From Ectothiorhodospiraceae bacterium (GTDB taxonomy: Bacteria > Pseudomonadota > Gammaproteobacteria > HK1), in NCBI GenBank assembly GCA_024234875.1, contig JACKNM010000036.1, forward strand, positions 1 to 32,477: 32,477 nucleotides of DNA. The letters run 5' to 3'. The notes below the pieces were generated by a model. It ran no database searches. It was not told the DNA's origin and saw only the letters and a list, made by a program, of their open reading frames with translations. Numbering within the stretch: the first letter of the stretch is position 1; every line of letters begins with the position of its first letter. Shown piece by piece: positions 7,770 through 15,169 of the stretch. The translations under genes were made by a program, and so were the position numbers.

Positions 7770-9727
7770 CCTGGTTCGCTCCGCGGCCGACGCTGAAGGT
7801 CGCGCTCGAGCACGGACGGTTCACCGGCGAGCCCGGTGCGCTCGACTGGACGGACCTGTCCGATCGGATCATCGACCCGTGGATCGTGGACCTCTGCTCA
7901 CGGGACTCGGCCCGCGACGACTTCCGCCCCGGCCAGCTCACGGTCACGCTCGACAACTCCGACCGCGCCCTCGACCCGACCAACGCCTCAGGGCTCGTGT
8001 ACGCCGCGTCGGGCTACGGCCTGCCTGGCTGCCCGGTGACCTTCGACCTCACCTACGACGGGACCACCGAACGGCGCTTCACCGGCTACCTGACGGGCGG
8101 CTGGGAAGGCGCTGGCACGCCACGGGTCGCGGGCGACCCTCGACCTGCGACCGTGACGCTGACCGCGATGGACCGGCTCGCCTGGTCCGGTGACCTCCCC
8201 AACTCGGCGTGGGCGTGCGCCACGAAGGCCCTGTGGCCCGACTGGTGGTTGCCGATGGACCCGCCCAACGCGGTCATCGGTGACGGCCAGGAGGTGCCGG
8301 ACCGGTCTGGCACCACGTCCTCGGGTGCGGTCCTGTCGACCTCGCCCGGTGGCCTCGCCCGCCCCGATGGTGCCGAGGTCGGTGGGTGGGTGCCGTGGCT
8401 CAAGGTGCCGCCCGACGCCTACCTGACCTCCGAGGCCGCGGACATCATGCCCGACGGCGACGAGACGGACCTGACCTGCTGGTGTTGGTGGACGACCAAG
8501 ACCGAGCACTCGCCAGGTGAGGAGTCGGTGGTGATGCGGATGGTCTACCCCGGCGGCGGGAACACCCGCTGGGAGATCGTCGTCGACGAGGACGGCATCG
8601 CCCAGGTCGCCACCTACGACGCTGGCGGCACCCTGATCGACTCCGACTCGATCTCACCGACCTACCTGTCCCGCTGGGACAACCCCGGCCAGCACCTCGT
8701 CGTGGCGCGCTTCGACGGCGGCACGATGGACGTGTGGTTCGGTGGCGACACCGCCACCCTCACCGCCACCTCCGACGTGTACGAGTCGGACCTGATCTGC
8801 GGGCCCTCCGATGTGATCTGCTGGTGGGATGAGGTGACGCTGTGGCGTCGGGCGCTCGCCGACGTGGAGATCGCCAGCGTCCTGCTCGCCGCCGGCAGCT
8901 ACCTCGGCCAGTGGTTCGGCCAGGCCTACACGGACCGGCTCGGGTCGTGGCTCGAGGCCGCGGGGATCGCGGTGACGGTCGACTGGACCGACCGGTGGAG
9001 GGTGCCGATCGACGACACCGACGTCTCGGGGTTCGTGTCGCTCGGTGCGGCCGGGCTGCCCGGTGACCTCGCCACCGCCTACCGGCGCACGGTCGGCTCG
9101 GGGCCGCAAGGCGGGGCTGTCACCTGCGACCGTGACGGGTTCCTCGTCGCCCGCGACGTGACCGCGCTCACCGCTGGCACCTGGGACGACACCTACGCCA
9201 CCGCCGCCAAGTTCTCCGACGCGGTGACGCTCGGGTCGGGGGTGATGCGCCACGCCGGTGTCGTGCGGTCCTCCGGTGACGAGGACGGCGTGATCAACCG
9301 GGTGGAAGGCCAGTTCTGGTACATCACCGACCTCGGGCCACCGATGGCGCTGCACCAGCTCCCGTTCTCACCCGAGTCCACGACCACCGTCGGCGGGCGC
9401 CTGTCGCGCGAGCAGTACGGCACCCGCACCCTCTCGTTCACTTCGGAGCGGTACGGGTGGGAGGAGACCGGGGCGCGCTGCCAGGCGATCCTCGACCGGT
9501 GCGCGTGGCCCGCGGTGGAGGGCTTCGACGTGCTCGCCATCGACGCCACCGCACTCGACGACGAGACCGCATGGCTGATGACCGTGGAGGCCGAGCAGGC
9601 GCTCGAGGTCACCTACACGCCGCACGGCGGCTCGGCCACGACCGTCGGCGACCTCCACCTCCAAGGTCTGCGCATCGTTGGCACGACCACGACCCTGACC
9701 GCGCAAGGCCGCGCGTTCCGCTCCTGA
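7766..9727 (+). CDS. Minor tail / baseplate protein with LamG-like domain
   Basis: An intact 653-residue protein starting at GTG 7766. Residues 1-140 carry WTDLSDRIIDPWIVD, DDFRPGQLTVTLDNSDRALD and FDLTYDGTTERRFTGYLTG, the pattern of Dit-like or baseplate-hub N-termini in actinophages. Residues about 165-375 look like a concanavalin/LamG-type beta sandwich (EIVVDEDGIAQVATYDAGG, HLVVARFDGGTMDVWFGG, DEVTLWRRALADVEIASVLL), a common glycan-binding fold. The C-terminal third resembles tail-hub modules. It follows the tape measure by a GTGA overlap, as distal tail genes do. Binding to cell-wall sugars is inferred. Confidence 0.75.
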   Translation: MTWFAPRPTLKVALEHGRFTGEPGALDWTDLSDRIIDPWIVDLCSRDSARDDFRPGQLTVTLDNSDRALDPTNASGLVYAASGYGLPGCPVTFDLTYDGTTERRFTGYLTGGWEGAGTPRVAGDPRPATVTLTAMDRLAWSGDLPNSAWACATKALWPDWWLPMDPPNAVIGDGQEVPDRSGTTSSGAVLSTSPGGLARPDGAEVGGWVPWLKVPPDAYLTSEAADIMPDGDETDLTCWCWWTTKTEHSPGEESVVMRMVYPGGGNTRWEIVVDEDGIAQVATYDAGGTLIDSDSISPTYLSRWDNPGQHLVVARFDGGTMDVWFGGDTATLTATSDVYESDLICGPSDVICWWDEVTLWRRALADVEIASVLLAAGSYLGQWFGQAYTDRLGSWLEAAGIAVTVDWTDRWRVPIDDTDVSGFVSLGAAGLPGDLATAYRRTVGSGPQGGAVTCDRDGFLVARDVTALTAGTWDDTYATAAKFSDAVTLGSGVMRHAGVVRSSGDEDGVINRVEGQFWYITDLGPPMALHQLPFSPESTTTVGGRLSREQYGTRTLSFTSERYGWEETGARCQAILDRCAWPAVEGFDVLAIDATALDDETAWLMTVEAEQALEVTYTPHGGSATTVGDLHLQGLRIVGTTTTLTAQGRAFRS

Positions 9728-9737
9728 GGAGGCACCG

Positions 9738-10893
9738 TTGACCGACCGCACGACCGTCACCTGGACGATCACCGACGCTGACGGCAACCCGCTCGCCAAC
9801 CGCATGGTGTACGCGACGCTGGTCGCCGGTGTCGGTGGCGGGTCGGTGGACTCGCTGGTGGTCGCCGAGCGGGCAACGGCGCGCACCGACGCCGATGGGA
9901 TCGCGACCTTCTCCCTCTGGCCGAACGAGGCGATCGACCCCGACGGCACCTACTACGCGTTCACCGCCGACTTCGCCCGGCCGCCGATCGTGCGCTACGT
10001 CGAGGTCCCGACCTCGGCCTCGCCGGTGGAGGTCGCGGATCTCGGACGCGGTGGAGCCGGTGACGGTCGGAGGGTTCGTGCCCGCCCCGTCGTCTGGTGG
10101 CGCGTTCGACGTGCTGCGCCTCCGTGCTGATGGCGCTGCTGCAGAGTGGGCGGCACCGAGCGGTGGCGGTGTGTCGCTGTCCGGCGACGCCCCGAAGGCG
10201 CTCGGGACCGTGGCCGCTGGGGTTGGCACCGAGGCGTCTCGCAGCGACCACGTGCACCCGATGCCCTCACCATCGGACGTGGGCGCCACCCCCACGACCC
10301 GCACCTTGGCCGGCCTGGACCTCTCCGCGGACCGGTCCGCGTCCGCGTTGCGCACCGCCCTGTCGCTCGTGCCCGGCACCGACGTCCAGGCCTACGACGC
10401 GGACCTGGCCGCGATCGCGGCGCTGGCCACGACGACCTACGGCCGGTCCCTGCTCACCCGCACCGACTCGCCGGTCTGGGCACACCAGCAGATCGCTTGG
10501 CTGCAATGGAAGGCGTACGCGGACGGCGGCGGCGGCGGAGCGCCGACCCGCGCGCAGGGGAGCCGACTCACGAGCGGGGTCGTGCAGACCACCAACACCC
10601 TTGGGCATTGGATCGAGTGGTACGCGCCGATCGACCCAGGAACCTGGACGCTGACGATCATCCACGACAAGAACGCGTCGCTCGGTGAGTTCGCCGTCAC
10701 CCTCGACGGCTCGTCGCTGGGCACGGTGAACATGTACGCGGCCTCGCTGGTGGCGAACAACGTCACCGAGATCAGCGGCATCCCCGTGACGACCCCCGGC
10801 CCGCACGTGCTGCGGTTCACCTCGATCGGGACGGGTGGCGGTGGCCAGTACGCGATGGCGATGGAGGCATTCGGATGGATGAGGACCGCATGA
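9738..10893 (+). CDS. Tail fibre / receptor-binding minor tail protein
   Basis: The start is TTG 9738, supported by GAGGAGG at 9726-9732. The N-terminal domain (VTWTITDADGNPLANRMVYA) looks like a beta-sandwich. After a frame change near 10040 comes AAPSGGGVSLSGDAPKALG followed by EASRSDHVHPMPS, a signature of phage fibre collars, and PGTDVQAYDADLAAIAALA, another recurrent fibre motif. The C-terminal 120 residues form a beta-rich domain (EWYAPIDPGTWTLTIIHDKN, FAVTLDGSSLGTVNMY) likely to contact the host. It lies between the baseplate-like gene and the lysis cassette. One indel is needed. Confidence 0.75.
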
Positions 10894-11108
10894 GCGAGAT
10901 CGAGGTCCACGATCTCGGCCCCGCCGAACGCGACACCGAGGAACCGCAGGCCCTGGCCACCGCGGCCTCGACGTTGCGCGACGCCGCGACGTCGATCCTC
11001 TCGTCTGCGTCGGCGCTGTCGCCAACCGGCGCCACCCGCAAGTCGTTCGAGGCGACCGCCGCCGGCCTCGAAGCGCTCGCCGACCAGCTCGACCCACCCA
11101 CGACCTGA
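10890..11108 (+). CDS. Small helical protein between fibre and holin, unknown
   Basis: A 72-residue acidic, Ala-rich protein starting MSEIEVHDLGPAERDTEEPQ. The rest is predicted helical (ALATAASTLRDAATSILSSA). The ATG at 10890 overlaps the fibre stop. An in-frame ATG at 10875 is less likely because it would lengthen the overlap. No membrane segment is evident. Its location suggests a tail-fibre chaperone or lysis accessory, but nothing in the sequence decides. Confidence 0.6.
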   Translation: MSEIEVHDLGPAERDTEEPQALATAASTLRDAATSILSSASALSPTGATRKSFEATAAGLEALADQLDPPTT

Positions 11109-11118
11109 GGAGGTCGCC

Positions 11119-11304
11119 ATGTCCAAGCTCCGTGCCGCGCTCGTGCGCGCTGCGCGCACCGCGCTCCAGACCCTGATCCCATCGCTCGGGGTGAACATCG
11201 CCACCGACTGGTCGACGTGGCGGGTCACGCTCGTCACGGTCGCCGGTGCCACGCTCCTGTCGCTCGCCCAGGGCCTGCTCGGCGCGCTCCCTGAGGTCGA
11301 GTGA
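11119..11304 (+). CDS. Putative holin (r1t-like)
   Basis: A 61-residue protein with a strong GAGGAGG just before its ATG. It begins MSKLRAALVRAARTALQTL, has a semi-hydrophobic segment (LIPSLGVNIATDW) and one clear membrane helix (VTLVTVAGATLLSLAQGLLG), and ends ALPEVE. The RAARTALQTL then DW then AGATLLSL order resembles r1t-type holins of actinophages, which make membrane holes that release endolysin. It lies upstream of the amidase gene with two tiny genes between. Holin assignment is by size, topology and context. Confidence 0.65.
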   Translation: MSKLRAALVRAARTALQTLIPSLGVNIATDWSTWRVTLVTVAGATLLSLAQGLLGALPEVE

Positions 11305-11369
11305 TGCGCCGAGTCGCGGCCTGGCTCGGTTGGCCGCGTCGGTTCCACCCGTTGCGGTGGTGGCGATGA
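11304..11369 (+). CDS. 21-residue Arg/Trp-rich peptide
   Basis: A very short frame starting at ATG 11304, whose A is the last base of the holin stop (TGATG), and ending at TGA 11367-11369, which overlaps the next ATG (ATGA). It encodes MRRVAAWLGWPRRF followed by HPLRWWR: six Arg, four Trp, one His and no acidic residue. The exact coupling on both sides argues for translation. Its composition resembles cationic membrane-active peptides, and it sits between holin and endolysin genes. Function is unknown; it could also be only a translational coupling device. Confidence 0.5.
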   Translation: MRRVAAWLGWPRRFHPLRWWR

Positions 11370-11542
11370 GCAGCGGCAAGCCCGCGCCCTGGCAGCGCCC
11401 CGGTCACCCGCTCGACGTGACGTGCTGGTGCGAGCGCAAGGTGCGTCCCCAGCCGGTCGACGCCATCGCTGACGGCACCGCGGGATGGGCGTGCAGCCAC
11501 CCGCAGTGCATCCGACTCGCACCCGTGGAGGTGACCCGATGA
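11367..11542 (+). CDS. Small Cys-rich protein in lysis cassette
   Basis: A 58-residue protein starting MSSGKPAPWQRPGHPLDVTC. It contains four Cys as CxC (CWC) and CSHPQC, a spacing that could bind zinc. No membrane helix is evident. It is coupled on both sides, and the next gene's ATG at 11539 overlaps its stop. Family not recognised. It may be a small structural or regulatory zinc protein carried in the lysis operon. Confidence 0.6.
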
Positions 11543-12300
11543 GGCTCCTATGGCTCCCCGACGTGCTGCGCGCCGCCAGACTGAACGTCGTCACCATCGA
11601 CGGCTGGGAGACCCGCGGCAAGGAGTTGGCCGAGGTGCGCGGCATCGTCTGGCACCACGACGCCGCCGCGGTCGGCGCATCCACGGCGAGCGTCGAACAC
11701 CTACTCGTCGTCGGCCGGTCCCGACCTGCCGGGGCCGCTGTGCCAGCTCGCCCTCCGCGCGATGGCACATGGGTCGTGGTCGCCGCCGGGCGCGCCAATC
11801 ACAACGGCTACGGCACCTGGGGCAACGAGTCCATCGGCGTCGAGGCCCGCAACAACGGCACCGGCCAGCCGTGGCCCGACGTCCAGGTCGAGTCCTACGT
11901 GTCGGGCACCGCTGCGATCTGCCGCCACCTTGGCCTCACCGTCGCCGCGGTGAAGGGCCACAAGGAGACCGACCCGCGCCGCAAGATCGACCCAGCCGGG
12001 ATCGACATGGACCAGGCCCGCCAGCGCATCGCCATGCGGATCACCTACCGGCCACCCACCACCCCCACGACCCCCGAACCGGAGGACATCGACATGGCAA
12101 CCGCAGCGGAGCTCCAGAGCCAGATCGACGGGCTCAAGGCGATGGACAAGCTCGTGTGGGCCGCAGGCGAAGAAGCACGCCGAGGACCGCGACTCGCTCA
12201 TCATCGCCTGGGCGAAGGGGCGCCTCGACGCCACGGACGACGACGTGGCCGACCTCGAGCGTCAGCTCGCCGCCTCGCGACGCCGGACGGGCTGGCGTGA
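11539..12300 (+). CDS. Endolysin, N-acetylmuramoyl-L-alanine amidase (frame-broken)
   Basis: This cleaves the amide bond between muramic acid and the stem peptide in peptidoglycan. It begins MRLLWLPDVLRAARLNVVTI. The amidase_2/PGRP-type core shows VRGIVWHHDA (first zinc His near 11653), RANHNGYGTWGNESIGVEAR (near 11790-11850) and KGHKETDPRRKIDP (second His near 11959, acidic ligand after it). A compensating frame pair near 11715-11760 hides the strand LCQLALRADGTW. A proline/threonine linker (PPTTPTTPEPEDID) leads to a helical C-terminus (ATAAELQSQIDGLKAMDK, then DVADLERQLAAS in another frame), probably a coiled coil or wall-targeting part. Confidence 0.8.
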   Translation: MRLLWLPDVLRAARLNVVTIDGWETRGKELAEVRGIVWHHDAAAVGASTASVEHLLVVGRSRPAGAAVPARPPRDGTWVVVAAGRANHNGYGTWGNESIGVEARNNGTGQPWPDVQVESYVSGTAAICRHLGLTVAAVKGHKETDPRRKIDPAGIDMDQARQRIAMRITYRPPTTPTTPEPEDIDMATAAELQSQIDGLKAMDKLVWAAGEEARRGPRLAHHRLGEGAPRRHGRRRGRPRASARRLATPDGLA

Positions 12301-12643
12301 TTCAGGACGTGCTCGCTGTGCTCATCGGTCTCGGTGCCGGAGCGCGGCGCTCGTCGCGATCACCACAGCGCTGCGTCTCGTCGGCTCGTGGCGTCGGTGC
12401 GATGGCTCGGCCGCACGTTCATCGGCGATCCGATCGGTGGCGCGGTGCGCGGCCTGGTGCGCGCCACGCTCGACGACTGGGCGGCAGAGCGCATCGACCC
12501 TCGCCTGACGGCGCTCGAAGCGCAGTACCGCCCGAACGGCGGCAACTCGGCCCGCGACCGACTGGAAGCGATCGCGGAGACCGTGGGCGCACCCCGCCGC
12601 CTGGATGACCCACATCTAGATCGTCATCAAGATCAACGCGTGA
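12297..12643 (+). CDS. Small membrane protein of lysis cassette (frame-broken)
   Basis: It starts at GTG 12297, overlapping the inferred amidase stop. A single N-terminal hydrophobic helix (VIQDVLAVLIGLGAG, then ALVAITTALRLVGSW in the next frame) is followed by TFIGDPIGGAVRGLVRATLD and a charged helical end (ERIDPRLTALEAQYRPN, ARDRLEAIAETVGA). One membrane anchor plus a cytoplasmic coiled coil is the layout of second holins or holin regulators in actinophages. Two or three frame changes are needed. The true stop is either 12617-12619 or 12641-12643. It is the last late gene before the terminator. Confidence 0.55.
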
Positions 12644-12673
12644 GCGCCCCTGCCCTTCACCGGGTGGGGGCGC
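12644..12673 (+). terminator. Terminator hairpin closing the late operon
   Basis: A 12-bp stem (GCGCCCCTGCCC at 12644-12655 against GGGTGGGGGCGC at 12662-12673, with two G-U pairs) carries a 6-nt loop, TTCACC. It lies directly after the last lysis gene and before the only substantial intergenic region of this half of the genome. The U tract is weak, as often in high-GC actinobacterial terminators. Strong stem and position support termination of the long virion-lysis transcript. Confidence 0.75.
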
Positions 12674-12797
12674 GCTTCGCGTTCTGGAGCCAGATGGGTA
12701 GCGACCCGTCACGACCTGCCGACCGCGCTCCTTGGTGGGGTGAGCACCGCGGGTCGGCTGCATGCTCATGGTCCTCGACTATAGACCGGACCGTAAC

Positions 12798-12813
12798 TAG
12801 GGACAAGACCCTA
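12798..12813 (+). repeat. Short inverted repeat in regulatory region
   Basis: TAGGG at 12798-12802 and CCCTA at 12809-12813 form a 5-bp inverted repeat with a 6-nt gap. It could be a small hairpin or half of an operator pair. It lies 47 nt upstream of the early promoter's -35. Chance occurrence is possible at this length. Confidence 0.3.
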
Positions 12814-12819
12814 TCGCCC

Positions 12820-12851
12820 AGACAGATACCGAGAGCCATAGGTATCTGTCT
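12820..12851. repeat. 11-bp inverted repeat, operator or terminator
   Basis: AGACAGATACC (12820-12830) and GGTATCTGTCT (12841-12851) are perfect inverted copies separated by 10 nt. The arms have an unusually low G+C for this genome. A short T run follows the right arm, so a rho-independent terminator on the + strand is possible. The arm length, 21-nt centre-to-centre spacing and position just upstream of the early promoter would also suit a dimeric regulator on two DNA turns. Confidence 0.6.
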
Positions 12852-12859
12852 TTCGGTGG

Positions 12860-12897
12860 TTGACCCTAATCCGGACATGTCCTAGGTTCGTGCCATG
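12860..12897 (+). promoter_or_regulatory. Early promoter, probably leaderless, with palindromic operator
   Basis: TTGACC (12860-12865) and TAGGTT (12883-12888), spaced by 17 nt, form a good actinobacterial housekeeping-type promoter. The expected start, six bases after the -10 element, falls at 12895, the A of the next gene's ATG, and there is no ribosome binding site. The mRNA would therefore be leaderless. A perfect 10-bp palindrome, GGACATGTCC (12873-12882), lies between the boxes, ideal for an operator. The promoter is read from sequence; regulation by the downstream HTH protein is inferred. Confidence 0.7.
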
Positions 12898-13098
12898 TCC
12901 TCATTCGAGTACCTCACCGCCAACGAGGCGGCAGGGCGAGCAGGCGTCACCCGACGCACGATCACCCGGTGGATTGAGTCGGGACGCCTCAACCCCGCCG
13001 CCCGCCTGCCCGGCGAGACGGGTGCGCTGCTGTTCCTCCCGGCCGACGTCGATGCTGCCGCCGCCCTCACCCCTTCTCCTGAGGGAGCGGAAGCATGA
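12895..13098 (+). CDS. Small HTH DNA-binding protein (excisionase/MerR-like)
   Basis: A 67-residue protein beginning MSSFEYLTANEAAGRAGVTR. TANEAAGRAGVTRRTITRWI is a classic winged helix-turn-helix of the excisionase/HTH_17 type, followed by ESGRLNPAARLPGETG and LFLPADVDA, the wing and last helix. Such proteins bind DNA as small regulators or recombination directionality factors. No integrase gene is visible, so I favour a transcriptional regulator of the early operon or autoregulation at the palindrome in its promoter. It is the first gene after the regulatory region and the ATG coincides with the predicted transcript start. Confidence 0.8.
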   Translation: MSSFEYLTANEAAGRAGVTRRTITRWIESGRLNPAARLPGETGALLFLPADVDAAAALTPSPEGAEA

Positions 13099-13346
13099 GC
13101 GCCGTCACGAAGCGCACGCTTCCACCGTTGCTGTCGCGGGATGCGGCCCTGCGAGCGGTCACCGCGGCGGCGGTGCCGCGAGACGACCGCAAGGCCCAGG
13201 ACTGGCCGCGAAAGCCCGGTCGCTCAGCCGCCCGCGTGATCGACCGCGAGATCGCCAAGCGGATGCCGTCGACCCGACGCCGCGTTGCACGCTGGCAGAT
13301 GGCCGCCCGCGTCTACGGCGCTACCCGCGTTGAGGGGCAGCGATGA
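13095..13346 (+). CDS. Basic small early protein, unknown
   Basis: An 83-residue, strongly basic protein starting MSAVTKRTLPPLLSRDAALR. It is rich in Arg/Lys (RDDRKAQDWPRKPGRSAARV, PSTRRRVARWQ) and predicted helical. Start ATG overlaps the HTH stop and its own stop overlaps the next ATG, so it is translationally coupled. The composition suggests nucleic-acid binding, but there is no recognised motif. Confidence 0.65.
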   Translation: MSAVTKRTLPPLLSRDAALRAVTAAAVPRDDRKAQDWPRKPGRSAARVIDREIAKRMPSTRRRVARWQMAARVYGATRVEGQR

Positions 13347-13756
13347 GCGCCATCGACGAGATCAACGCCATGCGGGTCGGGCTGGACCAGCTCGCCGCCT
13401 GGGTCGACGCTCACCCCGACATCCCGCTCCACCGATCCGGGAGCCTAGGGATCGTCGCCGATCACCGGATGGACGACCCTGACCACGGCGAGATCATCCG
13501 GGCGATCGCCGACGGCGCCGGTCGGTGCCGTCACCAAGAAGATCGGCGCCAACGACTCCACGATGTTCATCGAGCGGGCGTTCTCCGGTGGGATCGCGCT
13601 CCAGCACCCGGCCGCACGCGACGAGGACGCGAGCTCGCGCCGTCCGCACGCCTGAGACGGTCGGGTGCCTGATCCCGACGCTCCGCTCGTCACCATCGAG
13701 CGGGAGATCGTCGAGTGGGACTGCAAGCCGCTCCTCGGCGCTGCGGGTCAGCGATG
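13343..13756 (+). CDS. Conserved phage protein, unknown (frame-broken)
   Basis: It starts MSAIDEINAMRVGLDQLAAW and continues, after frame changes near 13515 and about 13620-13650, as AVTKKIGANDSTMFIERAFS, GGIALQHPAARDE and finally DAPLVTIEREIVEWDCKPLL. The STMFIER then IEREIVEWDC pattern recurs in early regions of actinophages, as far as I remember, without an assigned function. Length when repaired is about 137 residues. The stop overlaps the next ATG at 13754. Confidence 0.6.
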
Positions 13757-14059
13757 AGCGTCATCGCACCCTCCCTACCGTTCCCGGCGCGCAACGTGCG
13801 TCCCAGCGACCCGGCCACCTCCCACATCGCCGCCGCCGGATCACCCGGCCGCGAGCAGATCGCCTCCACCGTCCGCACCATCCTCGCCGCCCACCCCGAA
13901 GGGCTCACCGATTGGGAGCTGTGGCAGGCGACCGGCCTCCCCGAACGGCTCCGCGGGTCGGTCGTGAAGCGCCGCCAGGACGCCCACGCGACCGACACCG
14001 GCTCCACCCGCATGGGTCCATCGGGTCGCCCCATGACCGTCTGGACGCTCCACCGATGA
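13754..14059 (+). CDS. Small helical protein, winged-helix-like
   Basis: An intact 101-residue protein starting MSVIAPSLPFPARNVRPSDP. ATSHIAAAGSPGREQIASTV then ILAAHPEGLTDWELWQATGL and KRRQDAHATDTGSTRMGPSG read like a small winged-helix domain: one helix, a DWELWQATG helix-turn-helix and a GRPMTVW beta wing. This arrangement is seen in many phage and prophage early regions. It may bind DNA. It overlaps both neighbours by ATGA. Confidence 0.6.
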   Translation: MSVIAPSLPFPARNVRPSDPATSHIAAAGSPGREQIASTVRTILAAHPEGLTDWELWQATGLPERLRGSVVKRRQDAHATDTGSTRMGPSGRPMTVWTLHR

Positions 14060-14505
14060 CCACCACCAACCCCATCGGCGCCCCCGCCCACCAGCACCCG
14101 AACGGCGGTGGCTGGGTGGCAGACACCGCCCATGTGGCTGAGTCGGTGTACGTCGGACCTGCTGCCCGCATCTACGGCGGCGCCATCTACGGCGGCACCA
14201 TCCGGGGCGGCGCCATCCGGGGCGGCACCATCCGGGGCGGCACCATCGAGGGCGGCACCATCGAGCACTCCCGCCACGTCCTCACGATCGGCCCGATCGG
14301 CTCCGAGAATCAGCATGCAACCCTCGTCCACACCGACGACGGCCACCTGCTGTCGATCGGGTGCTGGCAGGACGGCACCATCGACCAGCTCGCCGCCGAG
14401 GTCCAACGCCGATGCCCCGACCGCGCCGACGAGTACGCCGAGATCGAGGCGATCCTGCGCCGTCGCATCGCCGAGTGGGACGCCGAGCGGGAGGCGGCAT
14501 CGTGA
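14056..14505 (+). CDS. Pentapeptide-repeat (beta-helix) protein
   Basis: An intact 149-residue protein starting MTTTNPIGAPAHQHPNGGGW. Residues 25-40 (VAESVYVGPAARIYGG) lead into six exact 5-residue units GG[AT]I[YRE] encoded by 15-nt tandem repeats at 14176-14265. It then has HVLTIGPIGSENQHATLVHT and a helical C-terminus (LAAEVQRRCPDRADEYAEIE). The repeats should form a short beta-solenoid; related phage proteins have a similar HLLTIGPIGS segment after the repeats. The role is unknown. Confidence 0.65.
   Translation: MTTTNPIGAPAHQHPNGGGWVADTAHVAESVYVGPAARIYGGAIYGGTIRGGAIRGGTIRGGTIEGGTIEHSRHVLTIGPIGSENQHATLVHTDDGHLLSIGCWQDGTIDQLAAEVQRRCPDRADEYAEIEAILRRRIAEWDAEREAAS
14176..14265 (+). repeat. 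Six 15-nt tandem repeats inside the beta-helix gene
   Basis: Six consecutive 15-nt units of the form GGCGGCRCCATCNNN (N codon TAC, CGG or GAG) encode GG[AT]I[YRE]. Period and frame are exact, so selection is on the protein. Units differ only at one base of codon 3 and at codon 5, consistent with recent duplication. Confidence 0.85.
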
Positions 14506-14864
14506 GCGCCACCGCTGACCTGATCGCGTGGGCTGTCGCCCGCTCCGAGTCCGCGGGTGACGACGAGCTGATCGCCGCCGCACGAGCTGAGCTGGCGGGC
14601 GCAGAGAGCGCCGACCTCGTGTTCCCCGCGGGCAAGCCGACCGGCGACCTGCTCGACGCCCTCGACGCTGCCCTTTGGGGCCTCGCCGAGCGATCCACCA
14701 TCATCGTGCTCTCCGGCACGATCACCGACCAGCAGCGCCACCAGCTCGACACGCGGGCCACCGCCGTCGCACGGACGCTGCAGCGTCTCGGGATGGTCCT
14801 GCCCGACCCGGTGGCCGCGGTGGTCGCCGATGCGCTCGAGCTGCCCCAGGCGGTCGGGTCGTGA
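14502..14864 (+). CDS. Early protein, unknown
   Basis: An intact 120-residue acidic, Ala/Leu-rich, helical protein starting at GTG 14502 (MSATADLIAWAVARSESAGD). Hydrophobic stretches (STIIVLSGTITD, VAAVVADALELP) are too short or polar for a certain membrane segment. It is linked by a GTGA overlap upstream and another GTGA overlap downstream. I do not recognise the family. Confidence 0.6.
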   Translation: MSATADLIAWAVARSESAGDDELIAAARAELAGAESADLVFPAGKPTGDLLDALDAALWGLAERSTIIVLSGTITDQQRHQLDTRATAVARTLQRLGMVLPDPVAAVVADALELPQAVGS

Positions 14865-15073
14865 CCGGCCTCGACGTGATCGTGGCCTGCGGGTACGTGA
14901 TGCTCGTCGGCTGCACCGCCACCATCGCCGCCGGCACGCTGATCGAGCGCAGCACCCGCCAGGAACGTCGCTGGTACGCGGTCGAGTGCTGGGGCGTGCG
15001 CATCGCGATCGTGGCCGCTGGTGTCGGCGCCGCGGTCGCCCTGTACGGCATCGCCGCGGCGGTCCTCCGATGA
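14861..15073 (+). CDS. Small two-helix membrane protein
   Basis: A 70-residue protein starting at GTG 14861. It has two membrane segments (VIVACGYVMLVGCTATIAAG and IAIVAAGVGAAVALYGIAAA) joined by a charged loop (IERSTRQERRWYAVE). The start overlaps the preceding stop. Possible roles include superinfection exclusion or membrane anchoring of early proteins; none is shown. It ends this early operon segment, before a 194-nt intergenic region. Confidence 0.6.
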   Translation: MTGLDVIVACGYVMLVGCTATIAAGTLIERSTRQERRWYAVECWGVRIAIVAAGVGAAVALYGIAAAVLR

Positions 15074-15169
15074 GCCCGTAGCCACACGTCACGGTCCGTC
15101 ACTCGCTGGCGGTCGCATCGGGGCAGAGCGCGGAACCCCGCCGCCGTCGCTCACCCGGTGCGGCCACCA

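Noticed and set aside
7136..7813. A - strand frame opposite the tape measure end
   Set aside because: No start signal, low-complexity composition and a well-formed + strand C-terminus at the same place.
12657..12878. A 73-codon - strand frame across the regulatory region
   Set aside because: It runs through the terminator, the inverted repeats and the promoter and lacks a ribosome binding site or family pattern. A divergent regulator was considered but not supported.
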